A DNA stretch of 64,000 nt from Pseudomonadota bacterium (GCA_018819925.1 JAHJPG010000110.1:1-64000), one strand, 5' to 3'. Positions 53,883 to 63,494 are shown, numbered from the stretch's first letter. Notes: generated by a model not told the origin, from the letters alone. Numbers and translations are program-made.

Positions 53883-56308
53883 GCATCGGCAAGATCAACT
53901 CAGGCGGCCTGGGTCATCCGGTGGCATGGGCCGCCGGCCTGGCCTGGGCCTTGTTGGCCGCCACCCGCTGGGCGGTGGTCATGGCCACCCAGGAGGGCGG
54001 CCAATGCGCGGTGATCTGGCGCTGGCCCCCTTGGTGGATTCCGGTACTGATCGGGGTGGCGATGTGGGCGGTGCAGCTTTTGGCCGCCTCTTGGCAACAG
54101 GGCTGGCTGGTCCGCCAGGGTGTGGAACGCCCCCGGGCGCGCCGCATGGCCGGCCTGGCCTGGCTGCCCTCCCTGGCCCTGTTGCTGGTGCCCCTGGCCG
54201 AGTTTCTGCCACCGGTTTTTGGGGGAAGCCTGGCCCCCCTGGCCTTGTCCCGGGAGGCCTGGCCCCTGGCCGCCCTGGCCGTGGCCGGAGCGGTGTTCAT
54301 CCAGACCCGCCTGGCCGCCCCGGATTTGATCCGCAAACGCGAAGAACAGCACCACCCCTGGTTGGCCCCGGTGGTGTTTTTCCTGGCCCTGGCCCTGTTC
54401 GCCGGAGTGGGCGCCCGTCTCACCCAGGAGAGCAACAGGGTGGGCAAGTTCATGGGCGGCGACGAGCCCCAATACTTGTTCAACGCCCACAGCCTGGCCG
54501 TGGACCACGACCTGGACCTGGCCGAAAACATCTTCCTGCGGGAAAGCTCCTATTACCTGGATCCGGCCAAGGTCATCGGCGGCCACGGCGGCTGGACCAA
54601 AGACGGCAAGTGGATAAGCAAGCACCGTCCGGGCCTGCCCGCCCTCATGGCCCCTTTCTACGCCTGGGGGCTGTACCTGGGCCAGGGCCCGCGCAAGACC
54701 GCCACCGTGGCCCTGTGGCTCCTGGCCGCATGGATGGTCACCGAGGTGTTCTGGCTGGGCCGCTTGTTCACCAAGCGGGAGGGCCCGGCGCTGTTGGGCG
54801 CGGCCGGAGCGGCGGTGGCCATGCCCGGGCTCATCTACTCCAACCTGGCCTTTCCCGAGATAGCCGCCGCCGCCTTCGCGGTGAGCGCCTTCCGCCTGTT
54901 GCGCTCCGCCTCGCCGGGGCAATGGGGCCTGCTCTTGCTGGCCGGTTTGTTGACCGCCTATTTGGCCTGGTTCCACGAACGCTTCGTGATCCTGGCCCTG
55001 CTCCTGGGCCTCTACTGCCTGGCCCGGGGCCACTGGCGCTCGCTCAAGGGCCTGGCCGCCTTCTACCTTCCGTGCATGGTGTCGGCCTGGCTGCTGATAA
55101 CCTATTTCATGTGGCTCTACGGCCAGCCCTTCCCCGGCCAGGAGATCCACGCCCAGGGGGTCTACTTGAACCCCCGTGGGTTCTGGGAGGGACTAAGCGG
55201 CATCTGGGTGGACGCCGGCGAAGGCATGCTAACCTACGGGGCCATCTGGCTGGCCGCGGTGGCGGGCCTGGTGTGGCTCTTGCGCCGTCGGCCCGGGGAC
55301 GGCTTCTGGTGCCTGGCCATGGCCGGGGCGGTGTACGTCATCGCCGGGCTTTTCGCCGACTGGTTCGGGGGTATCAACCCGCCCTCGCGCTACATGGTGG
55401 CGGCGGTGCCCTTCATGGCCGTGGGCCTGGCCGCCGGAGCCCACTGGGGACCGCCCCGTTTCATGCTGTTCGCGGCGGTGCTGGGGGCCCTTAGCCTGGC
55501 GGCGGCGGCCTGGGTGATGCACTACCCATCGGCGGTGTACGGCCACAAACTGGTCTTGGGCCAAGGCTTGCAGTTCCCCCTTATCGACAACCTGCTGCCC
55601 GCCTTCATCTTCAACTACAAGACCCCCCAGGTGAACGCCTCTTTGGCCCGCATCTGGATGCTCTTGGCCGGCGCCGCCCTGGTGGCCATGAACCTGGGAG
55701 CCCAGCGCTACGGCCCGGGGCGCTCCCTGGCGGGCATGGCCCTGACCCTGGTGCTGGTGGCCACCGCCGGAATCGCCGCCGACCGTATCGGGGCCGGGGT
55801 GCTCACCTACGCCAACCCGGCCCAGCGGGTGGTGCTGTGGAACCGCCTTTCCGACCTGCCCCCCGGCGGGGGCGCCTGGCGCCTGGGCGCGGGCACGGTG
55901 GAGCCCAAGGCCCTCATGAATCTGCCCCTGCCTCCGTCCCGCTACCAGCACGGCGGGGCCAAAAGCGCTGCTGAAAGCTCCCAGGCCCTGAGCATCGCCG
56001 CCGGGGTGAAACCGCAGCTTTTCGTGTGGGGGCAATATCTGGCCCTCCCGCCGGGGCGTTACCGCGCCACGGCTCGCCTAGCCAGCCCCTACCAGGGCCC
56101 GGAGCAGGCGGTCTGGCTGGACCTGAGCGAAAACAAAGGAAAGAGCGTATTGTTGGGTCGCAAACTAAGCGGAGCCCAACTCCAAGAGCCGGTGGTCTTG
56201 GAGTTCCAGTTGGATCGCTGGGCCACCAATCTGGAGTTTAGGGTGGGCACCACCGGCCTGGCCCCCCTCACCGTGCAATCCATGAGCATCACCCGGTTGG
56301 AGCCATGA
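53879..56308 (+). CDS. GT-C/PMT-like membrane protein with C-terminal beta-sandwich-like module
   Basis: 'FMGGDEPQYLFNAHSLAVDHDLDLAENIFLRESSYY' first loop; C-terminal 'LPPGRYRATARLASPYQGPEQAVWLDLSEN'. Confidence 0.73.
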   Translation: MSIGKINSGGLGHPVAWAAGLAWALLAATRWAVVMATQEGGQCAVIWRWPPWWIPVLIGVAMWAVQLLAASWQQGWLVRQGVERPRARRMAGLAWLPSLALLLVPLAEFLPPVFGGSLAPLALSREAWPLAALAVAGAVFIQTRLAAPDLIRKREEQHHPWLAPVVFFLALALFAGVGARLTQESNRVGKFMGGDEPQYLFNAHSLAVDHDLDLAENIFLRESSYYLDPAKVIGGHGGWTKDGKWISKHRPGLPALMAPFYAWGLYLGQGPRKTATVALWLLAAWMVTEVFWLGRLFTKREGPALLGAAGAAVAMPGLIYSNLAFPEIAAAAFAVSAFRLLRSASPGQWGLLLLAGLLTAYLAWFHERFVILALLLGLYCLARGHWRSLKGLAAFYLPCMVSAWLLITYFMWLYGQPFPGQEIHAQGVYLNPRGFWEGLSGIWVDAGEGMLTYGAIWLAAVAGLVWLLRRRPGDGFWCLAMAGAVYVIAGLFADWFGGINPPSRYMVAAVPFMAVGLAAGAHWGPPRFMLFAAVLGALSLAAAAWVMHYPSAVYGHKLVLGQGLQFPLIDNLLPAFIFNYKTPQVNASLARIWMLLAGAALVAMNLGAQRYGPGRSLAGMALTLVLVATAGIAADRIGAGVLTYANPAQRVVLWNRLSDLPPGGGAWRLGAGTVEPKALMNLPLPPSRYQHGGAKSAAESSQALSIAAGVKPQLFVWGQYLALPPGRYRATARLASPYQGPEQAVWLDLSENKGKSVLLGRKLSGAQLQEPVVLEFQLDRWATNLEFRVGTTGLAPLTVQSMSITRLEP

Positions 56309-59300
56309 GCAAGCAGCCCCAAAGCACCGGCGCATCGCGGCGGGCCTGGCCGGCGGGCCTGGCCGTGGCCGTGCTGTTGGCCCTGTTGACCCTGGCCCAC
56401 ACCTGGCCCCTGGCCGCTCACTGGAACCAGGCCATCCCCTACGTGTACCACCCCTCGCCGGGCTGGGAGTTGGTGCCCCAGATGCCCGGCGACCATCTCC
56501 AGTTCTACTATTGGTCCTGGCTGTTCACCGATAACGTGCTGGGGCCCAGTTCCTTTCCCAGCAACCCCTACGAGTTCAACACCTTTCTGCATCCCCAGGG
56601 CATCGCCCTGTACGCCAACTTCCCATTCTCCCTGTTCTACCTGGCCTTGCTACCCCTGGGCGAGCTATCGGCCTACAACGCGGTGGTGGCTCTGACCTAC
56701 CTTCTGGCCGGGCTGGCCGCCTTTGCCCTGGCCCGGCGCATGTTGGGCAGTTCCCTGGCCGCCCTGCCCGTGGCCCTGATCTACGCCTTGCTGCCCTTCA
56801 GGGCCTCCCAGGCCTTGTCCGGCCACCTCTACGGCTTCATAGCCTTCATGCTGCCCGCCACCCTGTGGTGTCTGGAACAGGGCTGGGCCAAGCGTTCGGC
56901 CTGGTGGGGGGCATTGGGCGGGCTGCTGCTGTTGGCGGTGGGGTTCATGGAAGGGCACCTGCTCTTCTACACCACCCTGCTCCTGGGCCTGTACGTGCCG
57001 CTACGGCTCCTCACCCTGACCAGCCCGGCCGATCCGCCCGCCGGCAGCACTGGGACAAGTGCCGGCGCGGGGGCCGCCTGGGTGGCCGGGGCCGGCTTGG
57101 CCCTGGGCCTCAGCCTGCACCTGGCCGCCGGCCGGGGGCAGGAAGGGCTGGCCGGAGGCGCCGCCCTGGCGGTGAGCCTGGGGCTGGGGCTGGTGCTGCT
57201 GGTGTCGCTGTGGCTGGTGCTGGCCGAGTTGGCCGTCCGGCTCACCTCCCTGGGGCCGCATCAGGCCCGGACCTGCCTGGCCCGGGGTTTGGCCCCATTG
57301 TTGTTAAGCCCCTTGTACGCGGTGCAGTACTGGCTGGACGTGCCCCATCTGGGCAAGCTGCTGGTGGCCGCCCTGCTGGTGTGGGGGGCCCTGCGCTGCC
57401 TTCCCGTGCTGTGGCGAGCCCGGCGCTGGCCCGGGATGCCCCGTGGAACCTGGCCGCCGCTCATCGCCCTGGGCCTGGGTTGGGGCCTGGCCTCGGCGGC
57501 CATGATGGTGCAAAAGGCCCGGGTGCTGGACGCCAGCATCGCCAGCCAGGGGCGCAGCATGGGCGAAGTGAAGCTCTTCGCCCCCCGCCTGGCCGACCTT
57601 TTCCACCTGAGCCCGGCCCACTCCGAGCAGGTGGTCTACCTGGGCCTGGTCACCCTGATCCTGGCCGGGGCGGGCCTTTTGCTGCTGGCCATGGGACGGC
57701 GGGGAGAGGGCCAGCGGGCCCCGGCGGCCCTGTGGGCCGGTCTGGGGATATTGGCCGCCCTGTTGTGCCTGGGCCCCAACCTCCCCCAGGTGCCGCTGTA
57801 TGCCTGGCTCTACGACTACATGCCCTTTTTCAACTACCCCCGGGTGCCCGGACGTCTGGTGATCTTCGCGGTGCTGTTTTTGGGCCTGCTGGCCGGCTGG
57901 ACCCTCAAGGAACTGGCCCGGGCCTGGGGCGGAGGACGGGTGGCGGCGGTGACCTTGGCGGTGGCGGTGAGCCTGGGGGTGGCCTGGGATTTCTGGCCAG
58001 CCCGCCGCCTGGGCTTGTGCCTCATGCCCCCGCCCGGCCCCCTGGCCGCCGCCATCAAGGAAAAAATCCCCACCGGCCCCCATGCCGGCCAGCGCCTGTT
58101 GGGCCTGCCCATCTGGCCGGGCGACTCCCACCAGTCCTCGATTTACGAGCTTCTCATCCCTGGCACCAGGGCAATCATGGTCAACGGCTACTCGCCCCAG
58201 GCGCCCCGGGCCTACGTTGACCAGGTTTTCTGGCCTCTATATCCCCTGGACTTCGGCCTGATCACCCCGTCGGCCAACGACACCCTGGGCCGCCTCAAGG
58301 TGGGCCTGGTGGCCTTTTACGAGGACGAGGAGGTCTACACCCGCAAGGTGTGCCCCTTCCCGCCGGAGTTGGCCCGGCGCAGACTGGTGGCCGGCGGCCG
58401 TTTCCAGGCGGAGTTGCAAACCGGCAACGTGTGGCTGCTGAAGCCCCGGGACGGGGCGCTCAACGCCGGGCAGGCCCTGGCCCAGGTCTCGCCGGTGACC
58501 AGCTGGTGGGACGCCTCATGGCTGCCCGGAAACACCGGACGGCTGGTGGAGGAACGGGGCGCCTCGGGATGGGGCCTGCTCTTTGAAGAAGCGCCGCGCT
58601 GGGGAGGCCCCCTGGGGCCGCGCCTGGCCCGGCCCGCGGGCAACGTGGCCCAGGCCCGGGCCGGGAGCGACCTGCCCGGCTGGCTGGCCAAGGGCCCGGG
58701 GCGGCCCATGCCGCCGGGGAGCTATGTGGCCCGCCTGCGGCTGCGCCGGGGACCCGGCGGCGCGCCCGGCCGGGTGGAGGCCGTGGACAAGACCAGCGGG
58801 CGGGTGCTGGCCTCGGTCCCCCTGGACCCGGCCCGCCTGCCGGCCGACGGCGCTTGGCACGACGTGGCTCTGCCTTACAGCTTGGAGGGGCTGGTCACGC
58901 TGGAGCTGGGGGTTTGGTTCAGCGGAAAGGCCGACCTGGCCCTGGACGCGGCGCTTATCAATTTCGCGGGCATGCAAGAGCCCCAGACCTTTTACCCGGC
59001 CAGCCGCCTGTGGCGGCAAACCGGCGAACTGGTGGCCGATCCCCAAGCCCCCACCGGCCTGGCGGTCCGGGGCCGGGCCGGCTGGCACCCGCCCCTGTAC
59101 CTGATGCACGGCCCCCAGCAGACCTACCCCCCGGGGCGCTACGTGGCCCGCTTCAGCCTGGCCGCCGAGGGCGCGCCCCCCGCTGACGCACTGCTGGCCC
59201 AGGTGGCGGTGGCCACCGACCTGGGGCGCATTCCCCTGGCCGTGGCCCTGGTGCATGGCCGCGACCTGGGATCTGGCTACCGCCAGGTGGAGCTTAACTT

Positions 59301-59397
59301 CGAGCTTAAACGGCGCTGCGAGTTGGGTCTAAGGGTGCGCTTCGCCCAGGGCGGCGATGTGAGGGTGGCCGGCGCCTCGGTCACTTCTTCGGAGTAG
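56305..59397 (+). CDS. Large multi-TM GT-C-like membrane protein with two C-terminal beta-sandwich-like modules (1030 aa)
   Basis: 'MPGDHLQFYYWSWLFTDNVLGPSSFPSNPYEFNTFLHPQGIALYANFPFSLFYLALLPLGELSAYNAVVALTYLLAG'; ATGA overlap with upstream gene. Confidence 0.73.
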   Translation: MSKQPQSTGASRRAWPAGLAVAVLLALLTLAHTWPLAAHWNQAIPYVYHPSPGWELVPQMPGDHLQFYYWSWLFTDNVLGPSSFPSNPYEFNTFLHPQGIALYANFPFSLFYLALLPLGELSAYNAVVALTYLLAGLAAFALARRMLGSSLAALPVALIYALLPFRASQALSGHLYGFIAFMLPATLWCLEQGWAKRSAWWGALGGLLLLAVGFMEGHLLFYTTLLLGLYVPLRLLTLTSPADPPAGSTGTSAGAGAAWVAGAGLALGLSLHLAAGRGQEGLAGGAALAVSLGLGLVLLVSLWLVLAELAVRLTSLGPHQARTCLARGLAPLLLSPLYAVQYWLDVPHLGKLLVAALLVWGALRCLPVLWRARRWPGMPRGTWPPLIALGLGWGLASAAMMVQKARVLDASIASQGRSMGEVKLFAPRLADLFHLSPAHSEQVVYLGLVTLILAGAGLLLLAMGRRGEGQRAPAALWAGLGILAALLCLGPNLPQVPLYAWLYDYMPFFNYPRVPGRLVIFAVLFLGLLAGWTLKELARAWGGGRVAAVTLAVAVSLGVAWDFWPARRLGLCLMPPPGPLAAAIKEKIPTGPHAGQRLLGLPIWPGDSHQSSIYELLIPGTRAIMVNGYSPQAPRAYVDQVFWPLYPLDFGLITPSANDTLGRLKVGLVAFYEDEEVYTRKVCPFPPELARRRLVAGGRFQAELQTGNVWLLKPRDGALNAGQALAQVSPVTSWWDASWLPGNTGRLVEERGASGWGLLFEEAPRWGGPLGPRLARPAGNVAQARAGSDLPGWLAKGPGRPMPPGSYVARLRLRRGPGGAPGRVEAVDKTSGRVLASVPLDPARLPADGAWHDVALPYSLEGLVTLELGVWFSGKADLALDAALINFAGMQEPQTFYPASRLWRQTGELVADPQAPTGLAVRGRAGWHPPLYLMHGPQQTYPPGRYVARFSLAAEGAPPADALLAQVAVATDLGRIPLAVALVHGRDLGSGYRQVELNFELKRRCELGLRVRFAQGGDVRVAGASVTSSE

Positions 59398-62300
59398 ATT
59401 CCACCGGGGTCACCTCGATCTTGGTCACCTCCACGTGGCGGCGGCCGGCATCCTCGCCCTCGATCACCGGCAGGGCCTCGCTGGCCACCGCCGGGTCCCA
59501 CAGGCCCAACCTCAGGGTGTAGCTCCCCGGCGGAGTGCCGGGCGGGATGGCCAGGCTAAGGTCTTCCCGCACCACCTGGCCGGCCCTGAGGGTGGTCATG
59601 AGGTGGCGGCCCTGGGCCAAGCGGTGGTCATAGTTCAGCACGCCTCCCGGGCCCACCAGATGCAGAAAGATGGTGTAGTCCACCGGCACCGTATGCCACG
59701 CCCGCCAGTAGAAGTGCACCTCCAACTTGCCCCCGGGCTTCACTTTGGCCTTGGGCAGGTCGTAGCCCAACAGGCTGATGCCGTCTTCAAAGCGGCTCAC
59801 CCGTTTGAGTGAGGGCCGCAGATGGCCCAGGCGCTTGTCCACCCGGGCCAGGGCGTCTTGCTTGCGCAGATCCTTGTAGAGGGCGGCCACCTGGGTCAAG
59901 CGGTCGGGGAAGGAATGATAGGCCTTCTCGGCTTGGTTGGTGACCAGGGCGGCCTGGTCCAGCTTGCCCACCTCCAACAGGGAGCGGGCCAGAGGCAGGT
60001 AGGCGGCGCGATAGCCGGAGTCGAGGCCCAGGAGGGCCTGGAAGGCGTCCACCGCCGCTTGGTGCTGCCCCGCCCCTAGGGACACCAGGCCATGGGCGTC
60101 GTAGTACCAGCGCAGCATCCGGCGCATATGGGCCTGCACGTCCGCTCCCACCAGCAGGTGCTCCAGGCGCAGGCCGGCTTCCGGAGCCAAGGCCAGGTGC
60201 AACTCCAAGCGGTCGCCATCCTCCCCCAGGCCAAAGGGCAACTCCAAACCGCCGGAGGCCAGGCTGGCCCCGTTTATCTCGGCATGGGCCAGCAAGTGGG
60301 CGCCACGAGGCCCCAGGGCCCTGATCTCGGCCTGGCCCAGCACTCGCCCGGGGTCGCCTTGGTCGGCCCCCTTGAACTTGAGGAAAGCCTTCCACTGCCC
60401 CTGGGGCCAGGGATTGTTTGGCCACAGGTTCAGCACCACCCGGCCGCTGTCGGCCGACCGTCGCAGGCTACCGGTGAAGCCCTTGCCCTGCAGGCTCACC
60501 GGCTTGTCGTCGGCAAGGCACAGGGTGCCCAGGATTTGGTAGTCAAGGGATGTGGCCTGCTCCAGCAACTCCAGGTGATATCCGGTCAGATCAACCAGGT
60601 TTTTACGCCAGGCCTCGTCCATGGGACTATTGGCCAAGGCGATGTATTGCGCTGCCGTGATGGAGTCCAGGCGGTCCAAGACCCGGGAGGCGTCCTTCAG
60701 CTTGTTTTGCCGGGCCAGGGCCCCGGCCAGCATGCTCAAGGACTCGAAGCTCTCCTGCCGCTTCACGGCCGATTCCAGCCATTCCCGGGCCTGGCCCCAG
60801 CGTCCGGCATCCATCTCCAGCTTGCCCAGGAGCAGGGGGTCGGACACCAGGCGGGCCCACAGGTGCCCCTGGTGGCCCACGTTCAGCTTTACCGGATACA
60901 GCCCGCTCACCACCGGGGGCCAACCCCGCACCTCCAAGGGCAGGTCCATCTGCTGCCCCGGGTACAAGGACAGGTTCTGCCTGCGCCAAGGGCCCTGGCT
61001 AAGGCCCACCTTGAGCAGCCCGGCCCCCAGGTTGCGCAGGCGCAGGCCCACCGGAGGCGGACCGGACACCAGGCGCAACACCCGCACCGTCTGGCCGCCC
61101 GGTTTTACCAGCATAACCGCGTCGTCGCGGCTGTAGGGCATGCCGTTCTGATAGACCACGCCGTAAGGGCGCTGCTGGCCCACCGGCGGACGGTCCAGGG
61201 CCAGGGGCTCCCTGAGTGGGCTGCGGGGCACGGGGGCATACACAGACAGGGCTGGGTTGAGCAGGGCCGGGCCGCCGGACCCCAGGCCCCAAGGCCCCCT
61301 GGCCCAGGCGCTTCCCAGACTAAAGCGTTGCAGGGGTTGGCGGGCGGCCAATCGCTCGCCGGCCCGGTCCATTGGCTCTTGTCCACGGGCCTGGCCGGGG
61401 TCAAGCACCAGATAGGCCTCGGGGCGGTCCTTGCCGGACCGCCAGGGCCGGGCGCCGGGGAATATGTCCAGGGGCGCTCCCGGACCGGCCAACACCGGCG
61501 CGCCGGCGGGCAGGTTGGCCTCCAGCCAGAAGCGGGCCGCGGACACGGTGTCTTCCTGCCAAAACAAATACCCCGCCCCGGCCGAACGCCACATCCCGGC
61601 CAGGGTGATGGCCGCCAACAAGACCCCCACCGCGGCGGCCTGCCAGGCAAAAACCGGCAAGCGGCGGCAGAGCAGGACCATAGGCCACACCGCTGTGACC
61701 GCCGCCCCGGGCAACCACATGGCCAGCCATCCCTGGGCGGAGGCGGCCGGCCAGAAGAAGGCCAAAAGGGCCAGGGGAGCCGGGGTCAGGGCCACCACCA
61801 GGCGGCGGCCTTGGCCCCGTACGAGCAGGATGCCCAGACCCAGCAGCCAAAGGCCGGCCACTCCCAGACCCTCCCAGCCCAAAAGCAGGCGGCCTGCCTG
61901 GGCCAGACGGGCTCGGACCAGGGCCAGCCAGCCCCCCCCTCCCGGCAGGGCCGCGCCCAAGGAGGACCAATCCCAGACAGCCTGCCCTTCCTGGGGCCAC
62001 CACAGTCCCGGCGCGCCCAGGCCCAGGCCCAGCGCCAGCCCGGCCATCAGGCACAGGGGCCAAGCCACCCAGCGGCGCAAGGCCGGCGCCCGGATGGAGG
62101 ACAGGGCCACCGCCCAAGCGGCCAGCCCCGCCGGCCATAGCAACATCCCCACCGCCGAGGTGGCCGCGGCCAAGCCCAGGGTGAGGCCCAGGCCGGTCAT
62201 GATCCCCCGGCGGGGGCTCTCCATGGCTTGCCAAGCCAGCAGGGCGGTCAGAAGGGCCAGAAAACCCAGGAGCGTTTCAGGGGAGAGGTAGTGGCTCTGC

Positions 62301-62758
62301 ACCACCAGCAGGGGGCTGACCGACACCAGGGCGGCGGCCAACAGGCCGGTGGCCACGCTGTCAAAACAACGGCGGCCCAACAGATAGGCCAGAGGAATCT
62401 GACCGGCTCCCAGCAGAGCGGCGCTCAGGCGGCCGGCCAGGCGGGGGTCCAGGGCCAACTCGGCCAGAAAGCGGGCCTGGCCCATCAAGAGGGCCAGGCC
62501 GCCGGCCAAAAACGAAGCAGCCCCTTGCAGCAAGGCGGCCAGGGAGAAAAAGGTCTGGGTGATCAGGCCGGGGTAGACCGGCGAGGACCAACTCAAGGCG
62601 GCGATGACCCGCCAGCCCCATTGTTCGGGGCCCGCCTCCCCGGAGGCGAGCGGGCCCCAGTCCAGGCCCCACAGGCGCAGGCCCAGGCCCACGAGCAACA
62701 GCGCGGCCAGAATGACCCGCCGGGGAGTTATGTAGCGGCCCAAGGTCATGGGGCACAT
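59381..62758 (-). CDS. Large GT39/PMT-like membrane glycosyltransferase with TPR-containing C-terminal region (1125 aa)
   Basis: Multi-TM N-terminus ('LDWGPLASGEAGPEQWGWRVIAALSWSSPVYPGLI'), 'LVVQSHYLSPETLLGFLALLTALLA'; C-terminal 'YDAHGLVSLGAGQHQAAVDAFQALLGLDSGYRAAYLPLARSLLEVGKLDQA'. Confidence 0.76.
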   Translation of the reverse strand: MCPMTLGRYITPRRVILAALLLVGLGLRLWGLDWGPLASGEAGPEQWGWRVIAALSWSSPVYPGLITQTFFSLAALLQGAASFLAGGLALLMGQARFLAELALDPRLAGRLSAALLGAGQIPLAYLLGRRCFDSVATGLLAAALVSVSPLLVVQSHYLSPETLLGFLALLTALLAWQAMESPRRGIMTGLGLTLGLAAATSAVGMLLWPAGLAAWAVALSSIRAPALRRWVAWPLCLMAGLALGLGLGAPGLWWPQEGQAVWDWSSLGAALPGGGGWLALVRARLAQAGRLLLGWEGLGVAGLWLLGLGILLVRGQGRRLVVALTPAPLALLAFFWPAASAQGWLAMWLPGAAVTAVWPMVLLCRRLPVFAWQAAAVGVLLAAITLAGMWRSAGAGYLFWQEDTVSAARFWLEANLPAGAPVLAGPGAPLDIFPGARPWRSGKDRPEAYLVLDPGQARGQEPMDRAGERLAARQPLQRFSLGSAWARGPWGLGSGGPALLNPALSVYAPVPRSPLREPLALDRPPVGQQRPYGVVYQNGMPYSRDDAVMLVKPGGQTVRVLRLVSGPPPVGLRLRNLGAGLLKVGLSQGPWRRQNLSLYPGQQMDLPLEVRGWPPVVSGLYPVKLNVGHQGHLWARLVSDPLLLGKLEMDAGRWGQAREWLESAVKRQESFESLSMLAGALARQNKLKDASRVLDRLDSITAAQYIALANSPMDEAWRKNLVDLTGYHLELLEQATSLDYQILGTLCLADDKPVSLQGKGFTGSLRRSADSGRVVLNLWPNNPWPQGQWKAFLKFKGADQGDPGRVLGQAEIRALGPRGAHLLAHAEINGASLASGGLELPFGLGEDGDRLELHLALAPEAGLRLEHLLVGADVQAHMRRMLRWYYDAHGLVSLGAGQHQAAVDAFQALLGLDSGYRAAYLPLARSLLEVGKLDQAALVTNQAEKAYHSFPDRLTQVAALYKDLRKQDALARVDKRLGHLRPSLKRVSRFEDGISLLGYDLPKAKVKPGGKLEVHFYWRAWHTVPVDYTIFLHLVGPGGVLNYDHRLAQGRHLMTTLRAGQVVREDLSLAIPPGTPPGSYTLRLGLWDPAVASEALPVIEGEDAGRRHVEVTKIEVTPVESTPKK

Positions 62759-62801
62759 TGTGCGGCGCGCACGCCGCCCGGGTCAAGCAACTCCCGGCTC
62801 C

Positions 62802-63060
62802 AGCCCGCATATTTCATGAAGGTTGGTCGGCATCGAACAGCGATTTAATATTGATGCGATCCTTATGAAAAAAGCGTTGGCTTTATCGGGGTGCGGTTTG
62901 TAATCGGACCCGGCACAGCCAGCCGCCGCCAGACAAGGCGTCTGGCAAGCGAGGGCTGCTGGCGTAGCCAGGGCTACGTCGAGGCCCGAGCGCAGCCAGC
63001 AACACGGTATGCCGGCGGCTGGCGCAGCCGGACCCACGGCCTTCATGGAATATGCGGGCT
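62802..63060 (+). repeat. Full-length MITE-like intergenic element, copy D (259 bp)
   Basis: TIRs AGCCCGCATATTTCATGAAGG (62802) / CCTTCATGGAATATGCGGGCT (ends 63060); central hairpin CGTAGCC-AG-GGCTACG at 62963-62978. Confidence 0.87.
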
Positions 63061-63466
63061 AAAACTGGCTTTCCATGGCCCCGTAGGAGCAGGCGGCGAT
63101 ACAGGATTCGCACATTATGCAGTGGGAGGGCTCGAAAACTATCTCACGGCTCACCGGCTCCACTGTGAGCGCGTCGGTGGGGCACACCGCGGTGCAGGCG
63201 GTGCACTGCACGCAAAGCTCACCATAGTGGCGCATCTCCTGGACCATGGGGTCCACCTGCACGCCCTGCTCCTCCAGGTATTCCAGGCCGTCCTTGAGGC
63301 TCTTGGCCGAGCCTTTCAGCTCCATGACGATGCGGCCCTGTTCCCGGGGCACCACCCTGGCCCGCAGGATGTTAACCTCCAGGTCGAAGAGGCGGATGAG
63401 ATTATTAGTGACCGGCTGCTGGATCAGCCGGGGGGGGAAGCTTAGAACGAGCTTTTTTTTGACCAT
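63059..63466 (-). CDS. NIL domain + 2x[4Fe-4S] ferredoxin protein (homocysteine-biosynthesis associated)
   Basis: NIL-like N-terminus 'LVLSFPPRLIQQPVTNNLIRLFDLEVNILRARVVPREQGRIVMELKGSAKSLKDGLEYLEEQGVQV' then 'CVQCTACTAVCPTDAL' and 'CIMCESCIAACSYGAM'. Confidence 0.88.
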   Translation of the reverse strand: MVKKKLVLSFPPRLIQQPVTNNLIRLFDLEVNILRARVVPREQGRIVMELKGSAKSLKDGLEYLEEQGVQVDPMVQEMRHYGELCVQCTACTAVCPTDALTVEPVSREIVFEPSHCIMCESCIAACSYGAMESQF

Positions 63467-63494
63467 GGCCCTGCTCCTTTCTCGCGGTGTGTTT

